From Lipingzhangella_A rawalii (GTDB taxonomy: Bacteria; Actinomycetota; Actinomycetes; Streptosporangiales; Streptosporangiaceae), in assembly GCF_031628175.1 (NCBI RefSeq), contig NZ_JAVLVT010000008.1, forward strand, positions 1 to 64,000: a DNA stretch of 64,000 nt. Direction: 5' to 3'. A program made the translations under genes and the position numbers. Positions 36,794 to 46,087 of the stretch are shown piece after piece (the first letter of the stretch is position 1; each line of letters begins with the position of its first letter). The notes beneath the pieces were generated by a model that did not search any database, was not told the origin of the DNA, and was given only the letters and a program-made list of their open reading frames with translations.

Positions 36794-37225
36794 GTGGCAC
36801 CGCGGATTGGAGCCCGGGAGTTGATCGGCCATCGACTGCTCGACCGGGACGGAAACGCTGTCGGAAAGATCGGACAGGTCTATCTGGACGACCGGAGCGG
36901 GATGCCCACCTGGGTGACCGCCCGCACCGGGCTGTTCGGCACGAGTGAGCACCTCGTGCCGATGCGGGGGGCACGCACTGTCGACGAAGACCTCGTCGTG
37001 CCCTTCGACCGGGACACCATACGTCGCGCCCCCAGCTTCGACGCGGATCAACACATCTCCGCCGAGCAGGAAGCCGCGATCTACCGCCACTACGGCCTGT
37101 TGCCCGGAGTTCCCGCTCCTCGGGAAGACTCTCCGGTCGCGGGCGCGTCGCCGCAGTCCGAGGTGGAGCCGGGCGGGCCGCAGCCGTCGGGTGAGCGACC
37201 CGCGGAGGGATCCACCGGTCGCTGA
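36794..37225 (+). CDS. PRC-barrel domain protein
   Basis: 143 residues. The first 100 form a PRC-barrel: ARELIGHRLLDRDGNAVGKI, VYLDDRSGMPTWVTART and HLVPMRGARTVDEDLVVPF. Such domains occur in RNA-processing and photosynthetic proteins, and in stress-related actinobacterial proteins of unknown role. The tail after about residue 105 is Pro/Ser/Gly-rich. GTG start. Its last 136 bp overlap the 3' end of the convergent rarD-like gene, so the two transcripts are antisense there. Confidence 0.78.
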   Translation: MAPRIGARELIGHRLLDRDGNAVGKIGQVYLDDRSGMPTWVTARTGLFGTSEHLVPMRGARTVDEDLVVPFDRDTIRRAPSFDADQHISAEQEAAIYRHYGLLPGVPAPREDSPVAGASPQSEVEPGGPQPSGERPAEGSTGR

Positions 37226-38172
37226 GGCGGCAGGGGATGCCCGTTCGGTCCCGCCAGCGACGCCGACGGGATCGGGTCCGGTATGGCGACGGGGTCACGG
37301 CGGGGCCGCTGTCGGACGAGATCCACGACGAACACGACCAGGGCCGTCCACACGATGGCGAAACCCACCCAGCGGCTCAGCGGAAGCTCCTCCTCGAATA
37401 CCAGCCAGGCGATGAGGAACTGCATGATCGGGGCGATGAACTGCAACATGCCCACATAGGTGAGGGGGATCCGGAAGGCCGCGGCACCGAACAGCACGAG
37501 TGGTAGCGCGGTCGCGATTCCGACCCCCATCAGCAGCAGGGTGTGTCCGACCGAGACCGTGGCGAAGGTGCCCGCCCCAGTGGCGTGCAGCCACCCCACA
37601 TAGGCCAGCGCGGGCACCAGCAGCATCGCGGTCTCAACGGTGAGTCCCTCCCGGCCGTCCAGGCCGATGAACTTCTTCAGCAGACCGTAACCGGCGAAGC
37701 TACCGGCCATACCCAGAGCGAGCCACGGAACCGCACCGTAGGCGAACCCCAGCACCAGGACCGCGGTTGCCCCGAGGGCAACCGCCACGACCTGGGCACG
37801 CCGGAGGGGCTCGTGTAGGACCAGGACCCCCAGGGCAACACTGACCAGAGGGTTGATGAAGTAGCCCAGCGCCGCCTGAAGCGTCTGTCCGATGTGGACG
37901 GCAAAAATGAACAGGCCCCAGTTGACGCTGATGGCCGCGGCCGCCACCGCGAGCAGCGCGAGCCGCCGGGGGTCGCGCAGTACGGAACCGATCCAGTGCC
38001 AGTGCCAGCGCACCGCGAGGATCAGCAACACAACCAGTAGTGACCACACGACCCGGTGCGCGAGGATCTCCACCGGGGCCGACGGTTGCAGAAGCGGAAC
38101 ATAGAGGGGAAACAGGCCCCACAGGAGGTAGGCAGACACGCCGAAGGCGAGGCCGCGAGAAAGTTCGGACAC
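37090..38172 (-). CDS. rarD: RarD-type EamA-family permease
   Basis: Ten-helix drug/metabolite transporter family protein. 360 residues. The RarD blocks are visible: GLAFGVSAYLLWGLFPLY, VEILAHRVVWS and ALGYFINPLVSVALG. RarD proteins are named after chloramphenicol sensitivity; the substrate is unknown. The last 60 or so residues form a non-membrane Pro/Ser/Gly-rich tail encoded opposite the end of the PRC-barrel gene. GTG start, 7 nt after TACGCT. Confidence 0.9.
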   Translation of the reverse strand: MSELSRGLAFGVSAYLLWGLFPLYVPLLQPSAPVEILAHRVVWSLLVVLLILAVRWHWHWIGSVLRDPRRLALLAVAAAAISVNWGLFIFAVHIGQTLQAALGYFINPLVSVALGVLVLHEPLRRAQVVAVALGATAVLVLGFAYGAVPWLALGMAGSFAGYGLLKKFIGLDGREGLTVETAMLLVPALAYVGWLHATGAGTFATVSVGHTLLLMGVGIATALPLVLFGAAAFRIPLTYVGMLQFIAPIMQFLIAWLVFEEELPLSRWVGFAIVWTALVVFVVDLVRQRPRRDPVAIPDPIPSASLAGPNGHPLPPQRPVDPSAGRSPDGCGPPGSTSDCGDAPATGESSRGAGTPGNRP

Positions 38173-38179
38173 GCTGCTC

Positions 38180-38185
38180 AGCGTA
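38180..38185 (-). promoter_or_regulatory. -10 element of the rarD-like gene
   Basis: TACGCT on the minus strand, 7 nt before the GTG at 38172. Leaderless pattern. Confidence 0.45.
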
Positions 38186-38258
38186 GGATGATCCGATGCC
38201 GATTGGTAGTTAGTTCTGCTTCACAGACCGATGAAGCCCACGTGGGGGTGGCCGTGGA

Positions 38259-38264
38259 TACGCT
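38259..38264 (+). promoter_or_regulatory. msrA -10 element
   Basis: TACGCT, 6 nt before the ATG at 38271. GGAG in between is too close to the start to act as a Shine-Dalgarno. Confidence 0.45.
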
Positions 38265-38270
38265 GGAGTC

Positions 38271-38936
<666 letters not shown>

Positions 38937-39484
38937 GCCGGTCGGCGTCCCCGTACGGGTCCCGGATCGCCGCACCCGGGTCCAGCCAGGCACCGGAGCA
39001 TCCAGGTATGTGTGTCGTCGACGAACGCTGAGGCGGCGAGACCGCAGGGTCCCGGAACGACCACCGGCGGAGGGTGAACGGCGTGCCCGCGCCGGAGCGC
39101 GCGGCTGTCCCGGATGCCCCTGGCCTCCGCAGCCCCCAGATCCCGCTCTGGACCACCATGGGTCCTTCGGGCGGTAGCGCGGGTTTGTGGGGGCCTGCAC
39201 GCGTTCACGTCCCGGAACTGGGAATTCAGCGTCTTGGGTGCCGCCACGCGGTGGTAGCGCGGTGGGGTCGTCTCCGCACTGCTGGAGCACATCCTCGGCT
39301 GGAGCGCTCCCGAGGGGGTACTCCCTCCAGGATCTGGAGGCCGAAGTCGGGGAGCACGTCCGTTCCGCCCGGTGCCGGTGCGGGAAGCAGGGGCTCGACT
39401 ACTGCACCCCGCCGTCCGCGGACCGGCTCCCGGGCCACGGCCCGTTCCCGGCCCGGGAACGGGAAACCCGCGCCCCGGCGGCAC
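38937..39484. other. Noncoding region between msrA and the Tyr/Gln-rich protein gene
   Basis: 548 bp. Open frames here have no recognisable domain. A strong hairpin lies at 39441-39463 (separate entry). I see no RNA gene. Confidence 0.5.
39441..39463 (-). terminator. Hairpin terminator of the Tyr/Gln-rich protein gene
   Basis: CCCGTTCCCG pairs with CGGGAACGGG (10 bp) around GCC, 21 bp beyond the stop codon of the minus-strand gene. No U tract. Confidence 0.6.
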
Positions 39485-40018
39485 CTACCACTGCTGCTGC
39501 CCGTAGCCCGGGTACTGTCCGTAGCCCGGATATTGCTGACCATAGGGGTTCTGCTCATAACCGGGGTACTGGTGCCCGCCACCGTAGCCGGGATACTGCT
39601 GGCCTTGCGGGTACTGCTGCCCCGAGGGGTACTGGTAGCCCGCGTAGGGGTCGTAGGACGGATGTCCGCCCGTGGGGGGCTGGCCCGGCTGTTGGTGCTG
39701 GGGGTGCTGCTGTTGGGGCTGCTGGCCCCCGGTTGCGTCGGACTGTCCCCGGTTCGACCCCTGACTGGTTTCGGGGCGGAAGATGAACAGCTGGGCCGCC
39801 TCGCCCTCCTCTGTCTGGGTGGGGGAGCACTGTTCCAGACGCCAGCCCGCCTCCTCGATACTCTCCAGCACACGGGACAGGCCCGGACGCATGTTGCTGC
39901 TGGTGTCGTCGTAGGCGTTCACCTTGAGCTGGACGACGAACATGGTGCGCTTCTGCTGCGCGGCCACGCGCGCGTGCTCGACGACCGTGCTTTCCCTGAC
40001 GACCTGCGTGACGCTCAT
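39485..40018 (-). CDS. Uncharacterised protein with Tyr/Gln/Gly-rich repeat tail
   Basis: 177 residues from the ATG at 40018. Residues 1-85 look like a small alpha/beta domain: RTMFVVQLKVNAYDDTSSN, SRVLESIEEAGWRLEQCSP and AAQLFIFRPE. I cannot name the family with confidence (something DUF4177-like is possible). From about residue 95 it is Gln/Pro-rich, then has repeats of QQYPGYG or close variants and ends GYGQQQW. Such tails are disordered and can drive self-association. No signal peptide. Confidence 0.6.
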   Translation of the reverse strand: MSVTQVVRESTVVEHARVAAQQKRTMFVVQLKVNAYDDTSSNMRPGLSRVLESIEEAGWRLEQCSPTQTEEGEAAQLFIFRPETSQGSNRGQSDATGGQQPQQQHPQHQQPGQPPTGGHPSYDPYAGYQYPSGQQYPQGQQYPGYGGGHQYPGYEQNPYGQQYPGYGQYPGYGQQQW

Positions 40019-40143
40019 GCGTGCCACCCGTACCCATCTGCCTCGTTGGCGGTCTGGCGCCCGGCGGGCGCTGCGACTGTGGTGCCCGCCGGGCATCACC
40101 GCCCGACGGAGCCGCTCACTGCCATGATGCCCCGTCCGTGTGC

Positions 40144-40824
40144 CTAGGAGCCACCCGCTCCCTTCGCGGCGATCTGGGCCACCGCGTCCGGAATCGGGGT
40201 GCTGCCCGCGACCAGGCCCAGCGTGTGCCCGACGGTTCCCGGCTCGTCCAGGAGGGCGAGCAGCGTGGCCGCAACATCGTCCCGGGGAATGTCACCATGC
40301 TCCACCTCGGACGCCAGCTGCACCCGTCCGGTTCCGGTCACATCCGTCAGACGGCCCGGGCGCAGAATCGTCCAGTCGAGCTCGGCACCGCGCTGCTGGA
40401 TGTCGGCGTCCGCGGCTCCCTTGGCCCGCAGGTAGGCGGCGAACACGGGGTCGGTATCCGCTGGGGGCTCCTCGTCCACCCGTAGGGCGGATACGACCAC
40501 GAAACGACGGACCCCGGCGAGGGAGGCGGCGTCAGCGAACAGGACCGCCCCGGCCCGGTCCAGAGTTTCCTTACGTTCGGCGCCGCTCCCGGGCCCGGCC
40601 CCGGCCGCGAACACGGCCGCGTCGGCACCCATGAGCTGCTCTGCGAGCTGGGTAACGGTCGTGTGCTCCAGGTCCACCTGGGCTGGCTCCGCCCCGGCCG
40701 CCCGCAGGTCGGGCGCGTGGTCGGGATTACGGATCAGCCCCACGGGCTGGTCTCCCCGCTGTGCCAGCAGGCGCTGGAGACGGAGGGCGATCTTGCCGTG
40801 TCCACCGGCGATAACAATGCGCAT
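40144..40824 (-). CDS. NAD(P)-binding SDR-like protein
   Basis: Atypical short-chain dehydrogenase (NmrA/YwnB-like), 226 residues. The nucleotide motif is VIAGGHGKIALRL at the N-terminus; FVVVSALRVD and YLRAKGAADADIQ replace the classical YxxxK region, and ILRPGRLTDVTGTG is the usual following block. Substrate unknown; some members only bind NAD(P). A TAGCCT hexamer is 6 nt before the ATG. Confidence 0.85.
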   Translation of the reverse strand: MRIVIAGGHGKIALRLQRLLAQRGDQPVGLIRNPDHAPDLRAAGAEPAQVDLEHTTVTQLAEQLMGADAAVFAAGAGPGSGAERKETLDRAGAVLFADAASLAGVRRFVVVSALRVDEEPPADTDPVFAAYLRAKGAADADIQQRGAELDWTILRPGRLTDVTGTGRVQLASEVEHGDIPRDDVAATLLALLDEPGTVGHTLGLVAGSTPIPDAVAQIAAKGAGGS

Positions 40825-40830
40825 ACCAGC

Positions 40831-40836
40831 AGGCTA
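40831..40836 (-). promoter_or_regulatory. -10 element of the SDR gene
   Basis: TAGCCT on the minus strand, 6 nt before the ATG at 40824. Confidence 0.4.
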
Positions 40837-40845
40837 GTAGCAGTG

Positions 40846-41592
40846 TCAGCTCTGGGGTGGAACCCGGTCCCAGCGCCGCAGGGACTGCGGTAGAAACGTC
40901 CACACGAGCAGGCTCCCAGCGAGGATGACAACGCCCAGGCTGGCCCCGGCGATCACGTCCGAGATCCAGTGCACGCCCAACAGGGGGCGCGTGCCACCCG
41001 TGCTGAACGCCACTCCTACGGCGAGGACCACAACCACCCACCGCCACGCGCCCCGCACCAGGGGCAGCGTGGCGAACAGGAGCACCCCCATGCCGACCGT
41101 GGCCATCAGGGCGTGCCCCGAGGGAAACGCGGGCCCACTGCCGGTGGCGATAGGGTCGATGAACTCCGGCCGGGGCCGCTCCACCGCATGCTTCATCACC
41201 CAGCCAACCGCGCCGGCGGCGCCGGTGGCCCCGAGCGCCCACACAGCCGAGGTGAATTGGCGACGCAGGGCCAGCCACACCGCCACAAGCACCCCCAAGG
41301 CGATCATGACCCGGGTGCCGAACAGGTCGGTCCACGTCTCGAGCCCATGACCCAGTGTGGGCAGGGGGTGCACCGTGCTGTACAGGTGCAGTGCCGCGCC
41401 CGTGTCGAACCAGATGAGGGGATCCCACCGGGTGGCGACCAGCGAGGTGAGTACGACCAGGAGGAGGGCGGCAACGACCGCGACCACTGCCAGGATTCGG
41501 CGGTCGTCCGGAAGGATCCCCGTGCGCCGGGCCTCCCGGGCCTGCGGCTCGACCGGGGTATGGGGGGTCATCGAATCTGCGGTCACATTCAC
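40846..41592 (-). CDS. PAP2-family membrane phosphatase
   Basis: Six-helix lipid phosphatase of the PAP2 superfamily, 248 residues. The three catalytic motifs are KHAVERPRPE, PSGHALM and TRPLLGVHWISDV. Undecaprenyl diphosphate or phosphatidic acid would be typical substrates. An ATG 7 codons into the frame could be the start. Same strand as the SDR gene, 21 bp apart. Confidence 0.9.
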   Translation of the reverse strand: MNVTADSMTPHTPVEPQAREARRTGILPDDRRILAVVAVVAALLLVVLTSLVATRWDPLIWFDTGAALHLYSTVHPLPTLGHGLETWTDLFGTRVMIALGVLVAVWLALRRQFTSAVWALGATGAAGAVGWVMKHAVERPRPEFIDPIATGSGPAFPSGHALMATVGMGVLLFATLPLVRGAWRWVVVVLAVGVAFSTGGTRPLLGVHWISDVIAGASLGVVILAGSLLVWTFLPQSLRRWDRVPPQS

Positions 41593-41704
41593 CGAAGATT
41601 ACCCGGTTTCGGCTGTCCGGTGACCGCGAATCGAGAGATTGGTGAACTTCTGGTGACGCCAGCCCGGGGGCGACGTGGCCTTCCGTCTCGGCTCCAGGCC
41701 CGTG

Positions 41705-41745
41705 GTGGGTTCCCGTGCGGCGGTGTGCGAGGCACGGGAACCCAC
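41705..41745 (-). terminator. korAB terminator, 14-bp perfect stem
   Basis: GTGGGTTCCCGTGC pairs with GCACGGGAACCCAC around a 13-nt loop, 20 bp beyond the korB stop codon. Confidence 0.75.
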
Positions 41746-41765
41746 ATGGGTACCTAGATAGCTGC

Positions 41766-42836
41766 CTAGGTAGCGTCCACGGTCCAGGTGTCCCCGCTGG
41801 CGAGCAGGTCAGCCACGGCATCCATCCCCGCACGCGGTTCGGTTTCGGAGATCTGCTGGGTCATCTGCTCGTCGTAGGTGGGTCGGTCCACATCCCGGAA
41901 CACCCCGATCGGTACGTGTGCGAACGCCGGGTAGTCCAGCCGGGACAGGGCGAAGGCGTAGCCGGAGTCCTGTCGGTGGGCATCGTGGCGAACGAGGCGA
42001 TCCTCGACGGTCGCGTCGAGATCGACCACCTCCAGCTCGCCGTACTCGCCCATGACGACCCCGCGCTGGTCGCCGATCCGCAGCGGTTCACCGTGCTCCA
42101 ACCGCAACAGGCGGACATCCCGCTCATCGGTGCCCTTGAGCGGCGCGAAGGCGTCGTCGTTGAAGATCGGGCAGTTCTGGTAGATCTCCACGAAGGACGC
42201 ACCCGGATGGTCCGCCGCCGCCCGCAGGACACTCTGGAGGTGCTTGCGGTCCGAGTCCACGGTGCGGGCGACGAAGGTCGCCTCGGCCCCCAGAGCCAAC
42301 GAGAGCGGGTTGAACGGAGTGTCAAGTGATCCCATGGGGGTGGACTTGGTGACCTTGCCCGCCTCCGACGTCGGAGAGTACTGGCCCTTTGTCAGTCCAT
42401 AAATGCGGTTGTTGAACAGCAACACGTTGATGTTCACGTTGCGCCGCAGCGCGTGGATGAGGTGGTTGCCGCCGATGGACAGGCCGTCGCCGTCTCCCGT
42501 GATCACCCAGACCGACAGGTCTGGCCTGGTGCTCGCGAGCCCGGTCGCGATCGCGGGTGCCCGCCCGTGGATGGAGTGCATCCCGTAGGTGCTGAGGTAG
42601 TAGGGAAACCGTGCCGCACAGCCGATACCGGAGATCATCACGATGTTCTCGCGGGGTACGCCCAGTTCCGGGAGGAAGCTCTGGAACGCGGCGAGGATGG
42701 CGTAGTCCCCGCAGCCGGGGCACCAGCGCACCTCCTGGTCGGACTTGAAGTCCTTGGTGGACAGCGTGGTGTCGCTGTGCGGGACCAGAGGCAGTCCCCG
42801 GAAGGCTGCCTGCCCGTTGCCGTTCTCATTCGCCAC
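41766..42836 (-). CDS. korB: 2-oxoacid (2-oxoglutarate):ferredoxin oxidoreductase, beta subunit
   Basis: TPP-binding half of the enzyme that converts 2-oxoglutarate and CoA to succinyl-CoA, CO2 and reduced ferredoxin. 356 residues from the GTG at 42836, which has AGGAGG 9 nt upstream inside korA. [4Fe-4S] ligands: RWCPGCGDYAIL and ISGIGCAARFP. TPP motif: ITGDGDGLSIGGNHLIHA ending in LLFNNRIYGLTKGQ. Overlaps korA by 11 bp; the stoichiometry is probably coupled. Confidence 0.93.
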   Translation of the reverse strand: MANENGNGQAAFRGLPLVPHSDTTLSTKDFKSDQEVRWCPGCGDYAILAAFQSFLPELGVPRENIVMISGIGCAARFPYYLSTYGMHSIHGRAPAIATGLASTRPDLSVWVITGDGDGLSIGGNHLIHALRRNVNINVLLFNNRIYGLTKGQYSPTSEAGKVTKSTPMGSLDTPFNPLSLALGAEATFVARTVDSDRKHLQSVLRAAADHPGASFVEIYQNCPIFNDDAFAPLKGTDERDVRLLRLEHGEPLRIGDQRGVVMGEYGELEVVDLDATVEDRLVRHDAHRQDSGYAFALSRLDYPAFAHVPIGVFRDVDRPTYDEQMTQQISETEPRAGMDAVADLLASGDTWTVDAT

Positions 42837-44688
42837 GGTCAATGACCTCCTGAAGCATGTCCGCGAGCTCCTCGGCCTTGAACGGCAGGCCGCGTACCTT
42901 CGTGTAGCTGATGATGTCGACCAGGTACCTGCTACGCAGCAGCGTGGCCAGCTGGCCGAGATTGATCTCGGGGACGACCACCCGCTCGTAGGAGCGCAGC
43001 ACCTCGCCGAGGTTGGCCGGGAACGGGTTGATGTGCCGCAGATGCGCCTGGGCCACCCGGTTACCCGCCCGTCGGGCACGGCGCACGGCAGCGCCGATGG
43101 AACCGTAGGTTCCGCCCCAACCGAGTACCAGCACGTCGGCGTCTCCGGTCGGGTCGTCGACCTCCAGTGGGGCGATATCCCGGGCGATCCCGTCGATCTT
43201 GCCCTGCCGCGACCGAATCATCAGGTCATGGTTGCTGGGGCTGTAGGAGATGTTGCCGGAACCGTCGCTCTTTTCGATTCCACCGAGTCGGTGCTCCAGA
43301 CCGGCCGTTCCCGGTACCGCCCACGGGCGGGACAGCGTCTCCGGATCCCGCTGGTAGGGCTGGAACCGCTCCTCGGCATCCAGGGGCGCGTTCTCCCGGG
43401 TCGTGAAGTTGACGGTGAGGTCGGGCAGTTGGCTGGTGTCGGGCAGCCGCCACGGCTCCGAGCCATTGGCCAGATAGCCGTCGGACAGCACGATGACCGG
43501 GGTTCGGTACTGCGTCGCGATACGGGCGGCCTCGATGGCGATATCGAAGCAGTCGGACGGGGACTGTGGCGCCAGCACGGGCAGCGGCGATTCGCCGTTG
43601 CGTCCGAACATCGCCATGAGGAGGTCGGCCTGCTCGGTTTTCGTTGGCATGCCGGTGCTTGGACCGGCGCGCTGCACATCGATCACAAGCAGGGGAAGCT
43701 CCGTCATCACGGCGAGTCCGAGAGTCTCCGCCTTCAGCACCATCCCCGGCCCCGAGGTGGTGGTGACCCCCAGGGAACCACCGAAGGACGCTCCGAGCGC
43801 GGCGCCAACTCCGGCGATCTCGTCCTCGGCCTGGAACGTGCGCACACCGAAACGCTTGTGTCGCGACAGCTCATGCAGGATGTCCGAGGCCGGAGTGATC
43901 GGATAGGAACCGAGGAATAGCGGCAGCCCGGACAACTGGGATGCCGCGATCAACCCGTAGGAGATCGCGACGTTACCCGTGATGTTGCGGTAGGTACCCG
44001 CGGGCAGCGTGGCCGGCTTGACCTCGTAGGAGACCGCGAAGTCCTCGGTGGTTTCCCCGAAGTTCCATCCGGCGTGGAACGCCGCGAGGTTAGCCGCCAG
44101 AATGGTCGGCTTGTCGGCGAACTTCTGCTTCAGGAACCCTTCGGTGCCCTCGGTGGGACGGTTGTACATCCAGGACAGCAGCCCCAGAGCGAACATGTTC
44201 TTCGCTCGCGCGGCGTCCTTCTTGGAGATCTCGATCTCCTCCAACGCCGTGATCGTCATGGACGTCAGCGGCGCCGCCGAGACCTTGAACTCCCGCAGGG
44301 AATCGTCCTCGAGGGGGTTGCTCGCGTAGCCGGCCTTGGACAGGTTGCGCTTGGTGAACTCGTCGGTGTTGACGATGATCTGGGCGCCCCTCGGCAGGTC
44401 GTCGAGGTTGGCGCGCAACGCGGCGGGGTTCATGGCAACGAGGACGTTGGGGGCGTCGCCCGGGGTCATGATGTCGTGGTCTGCGAAGTGCAGCTGGAAG
44501 CTCGACACTCCGGGCAGGGTTCCGGCCGGAGCTCGGATCTCCGCGGGAAAGTTGGGCAGGGTGGACAGGTCGTTACCGAATGACGCCGTCTCTTGGGTGA
44601 ACCGATCACCGGTCAGCTGCATCCCGTCACCGGAGTCACCGGCGAAACGGATGATGACGCGATCGACTTGCTGGACCTCTTTGGACAC
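42826..44688 (-). CDS. korA: 2-oxoacid (2-oxoglutarate):ferredoxin oxidoreductase, alpha subunit (gamma-alpha fusion)
   Basis: 620 residues. The N-terminal gamma domain (VIIRFAGDSGDGMQLTGDRF) is fused to the alpha (pyrimidine-binding) domain, which begins near NVAISYGLIAASQ and has GSYPITPASDILHELSRH. This is the usual actinobacterial arrangement. GTG at 44688 with GGAGG 10 nt upstream; the frame is open for 41 more codons, but these are unlikely to be coding. Works in an anaplerotic or low-oxygen branch of the TCA cycle next to the respiratory genes. Confidence 0.93.
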   Translation of the reverse strand: MSKEVQQVDRVIIRFAGDSGDGMQLTGDRFTQETASFGNDLSTLPNFPAEIRAPAGTLPGVSSFQLHFADHDIMTPGDAPNVLVAMNPAALRANLDDLPRGAQIIVNTDEFTKRNLSKAGYASNPLEDDSLREFKVSAAPLTSMTITALEEIEISKKDAARAKNMFALGLLSWMYNRPTEGTEGFLKQKFADKPTILAANLAAFHAGWNFGETTEDFAVSYEVKPATLPAGTYRNITGNVAISYGLIAASQLSGLPLFLGSYPITPASDILHELSRHKRFGVRTFQAEDEIAGVGAALGASFGGSLGVTTTSGPGMVLKAETLGLAVMTELPLLVIDVQRAGPSTGMPTKTEQADLLMAMFGRNGESPLPVLAPQSPSDCFDIAIEAARIATQYRTPVIVLSDGYLANGSEPWRLPDTSQLPDLTVNFTTRENAPLDAEERFQPYQRDPETLSRPWAVPGTAGLEHRLGGIEKSDGSGNISYSPSNHDLMIRSRQGKIDGIARDIAPLEVDDPTGDADVLVLGWGGTYGSIGAAVRRARRAGNRVAQAHLRHINPFPANLGEVLRSYERVVVPEINLGQLATLLRSRYLVDIISYTKVRGLPFKAEELADMLQEVIDRGE

Positions 44689-45184
44689 TGGGTCCCCGAC
44701 CTCCGAAAGTACCGGGCCGCGCGGCGCGACCCACTCGTGGCTACGCGGCGGGCCCGGTGCGCCCTCGCACTGCGCCGCGTGGACTGAATGTGCTGCGTCA
44801 TCGTGCCCCATCGAGGTAGGGGGCTACCTCGAACCATGCCGAATCCACACGTGGTGGTCCGTCGCCCGGCGACCGTGCCGGGGGAGCACGTGTACGAACG
44901 CGGCTACAGGGCGCTCGCCGTGCGCATCAGGTCCACATGTGGGCGACCCACGAGCAGGGCGTCCACCGCATTGCGGGTGAGATAACTGGTCACACTCGCA
45001 CTATAGGTGCTCGGGCCACACGAATCAGATTCCGATAGTAACCAGTATGTAGCTCTTTGTGCATGAAGATTCGGTCGCGCGGTCACTAGGGGCTGCCGAG
45101 CTGGGATGACGTAGATTCGGCGTGTGTGATTGTGGTTGAGATCACCCTGGATTGGGGGCTCCGCTCCGGAAACAGCGGCCTCCA
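44689..45184. other. korA upstream region
   Basis: 496 bp. The middle (44980-45130) is clearly AT-richer than the surroundings and should contain the korA promoter. Open frames in it (for example minus 44904-45188) have no domain. No operator that I can name. Confidence 0.45.
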
Positions 45185-45859
45185 TCACGGGAGGAACACG
45201 GCGAACTCCCGCAGCTCCGGAAGCGCTCCCGGCGAGATCGGAACCCGGTTCTGGAGGTCCTGAAGCGAGCGGAACGGGCCGGACGCCTGGCGTTCCTGGA
45301 CGATCGCGGTTACATCCCCGGACGACAGCATGGCCAACCGGGACCGCAGCAGTTCCTCGGGAACATGGTTGAGGTCGATCACTCCACCATCGTCATAGGT
45401 GCGGTCCGGCACGTCCGGCCGGCCGATCCGCAGCTCCTGGGCCATCATCGGGTCGTTAGCGACCATCACACGGGCCTGGGACCGAAGACCCCGCCGCTGT
45501 TGCGCGTGCAGCAGCGTGTCCTGGTTCGTACGTGCGGTCCGCTGCTCGTGGGCCAGCTGGGCCGCGAACACCCGGGAACGGATAGCTACCGCGTGCACGG
45601 TCGGAACGAGCAACAACAGCATCCACACGAAAAGGGAGATCGCCTCCGTTCCCGAGGTGGACTGGGCGAGGGGACTCACCGCAAAGTAGACGAGGAACAG
45701 CAGGCCGAGGTACCCCAGACAGGTGTACAGCAGCCCCCGACTGCGGTGGAGATACGCGGCGATACCGAAGGTGACCGGTGCCCCCCAGCCACAGGTCAGA
45801 GTCGGGGCCAGAGCCCACAGCCAGGTAAGCGCCGTATGGGGCCGGGCCAGAATGTTCAC
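45185..45859 (-). CDS. Membrane protein with C-terminal helix-hairpin-helix domain
   Basis: 224 residues. Three membrane helices in the first 100 residues (WLWALAPTLTCGWGAPVTF; LGYLGLLFLVYFAV; ISLFVWMLLLLVPTVHAVAI), a charged coiled stretch with many Gln and Arg, and a ComEA-like helix-hairpin-helix near the end (VIDLNHVPEELLRSRL; PFRSLQDLQNRV). HhH domains bind DNA or mediate protein contacts; role unknown. GTG start inferred at 45859, because upstream codons do not look like protein. Confidence 0.7.
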   Translation of the reverse strand: MNILARPHTALTWLWALAPTLTCGWGAPVTFGIAAYLHRSRGLLYTCLGYLGLLFLVYFAVSPLAQSTSGTEAISLFVWMLLLLVPTVHAVAIRSRVFAAQLAHEQRTARTNQDTLLHAQQRRGLRSQARVMVANDPMMAQELRIGRPDVPDRTYDDGGVIDLNHVPEELLRSRLAMLSSGDVTAIVQERQASGPFRSLQDLQNRVPISPGALPELREFAVFLP

Positions 45860-46087
45860 CAGGATTCCCTCACCTGCTCCGGATGTGGCGTCACCATCGC
45901 TGCTGTGCCGCACCCAGCCTCGTCCCGGGGTGAACGGGCGCCGGGAAACCACCGTGCACGATGGACAGGTGACCCCTCGGCCCGCGCGGACACTCCCACC
46001 GTAGCGTTCGGGAACGCCGGGGTACCGTCCACGCGTTCGCACCGGTGGGTGGGATCCGAGTGGACCGGGGAGCCTGAGGGGGGGGCC

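Noticed and set aside
44904..45188. 94-residue minus-strand frame between korA and the HhH gene
   Set aside because: No domain, no ribosome site and odd composition; left as noncoding.
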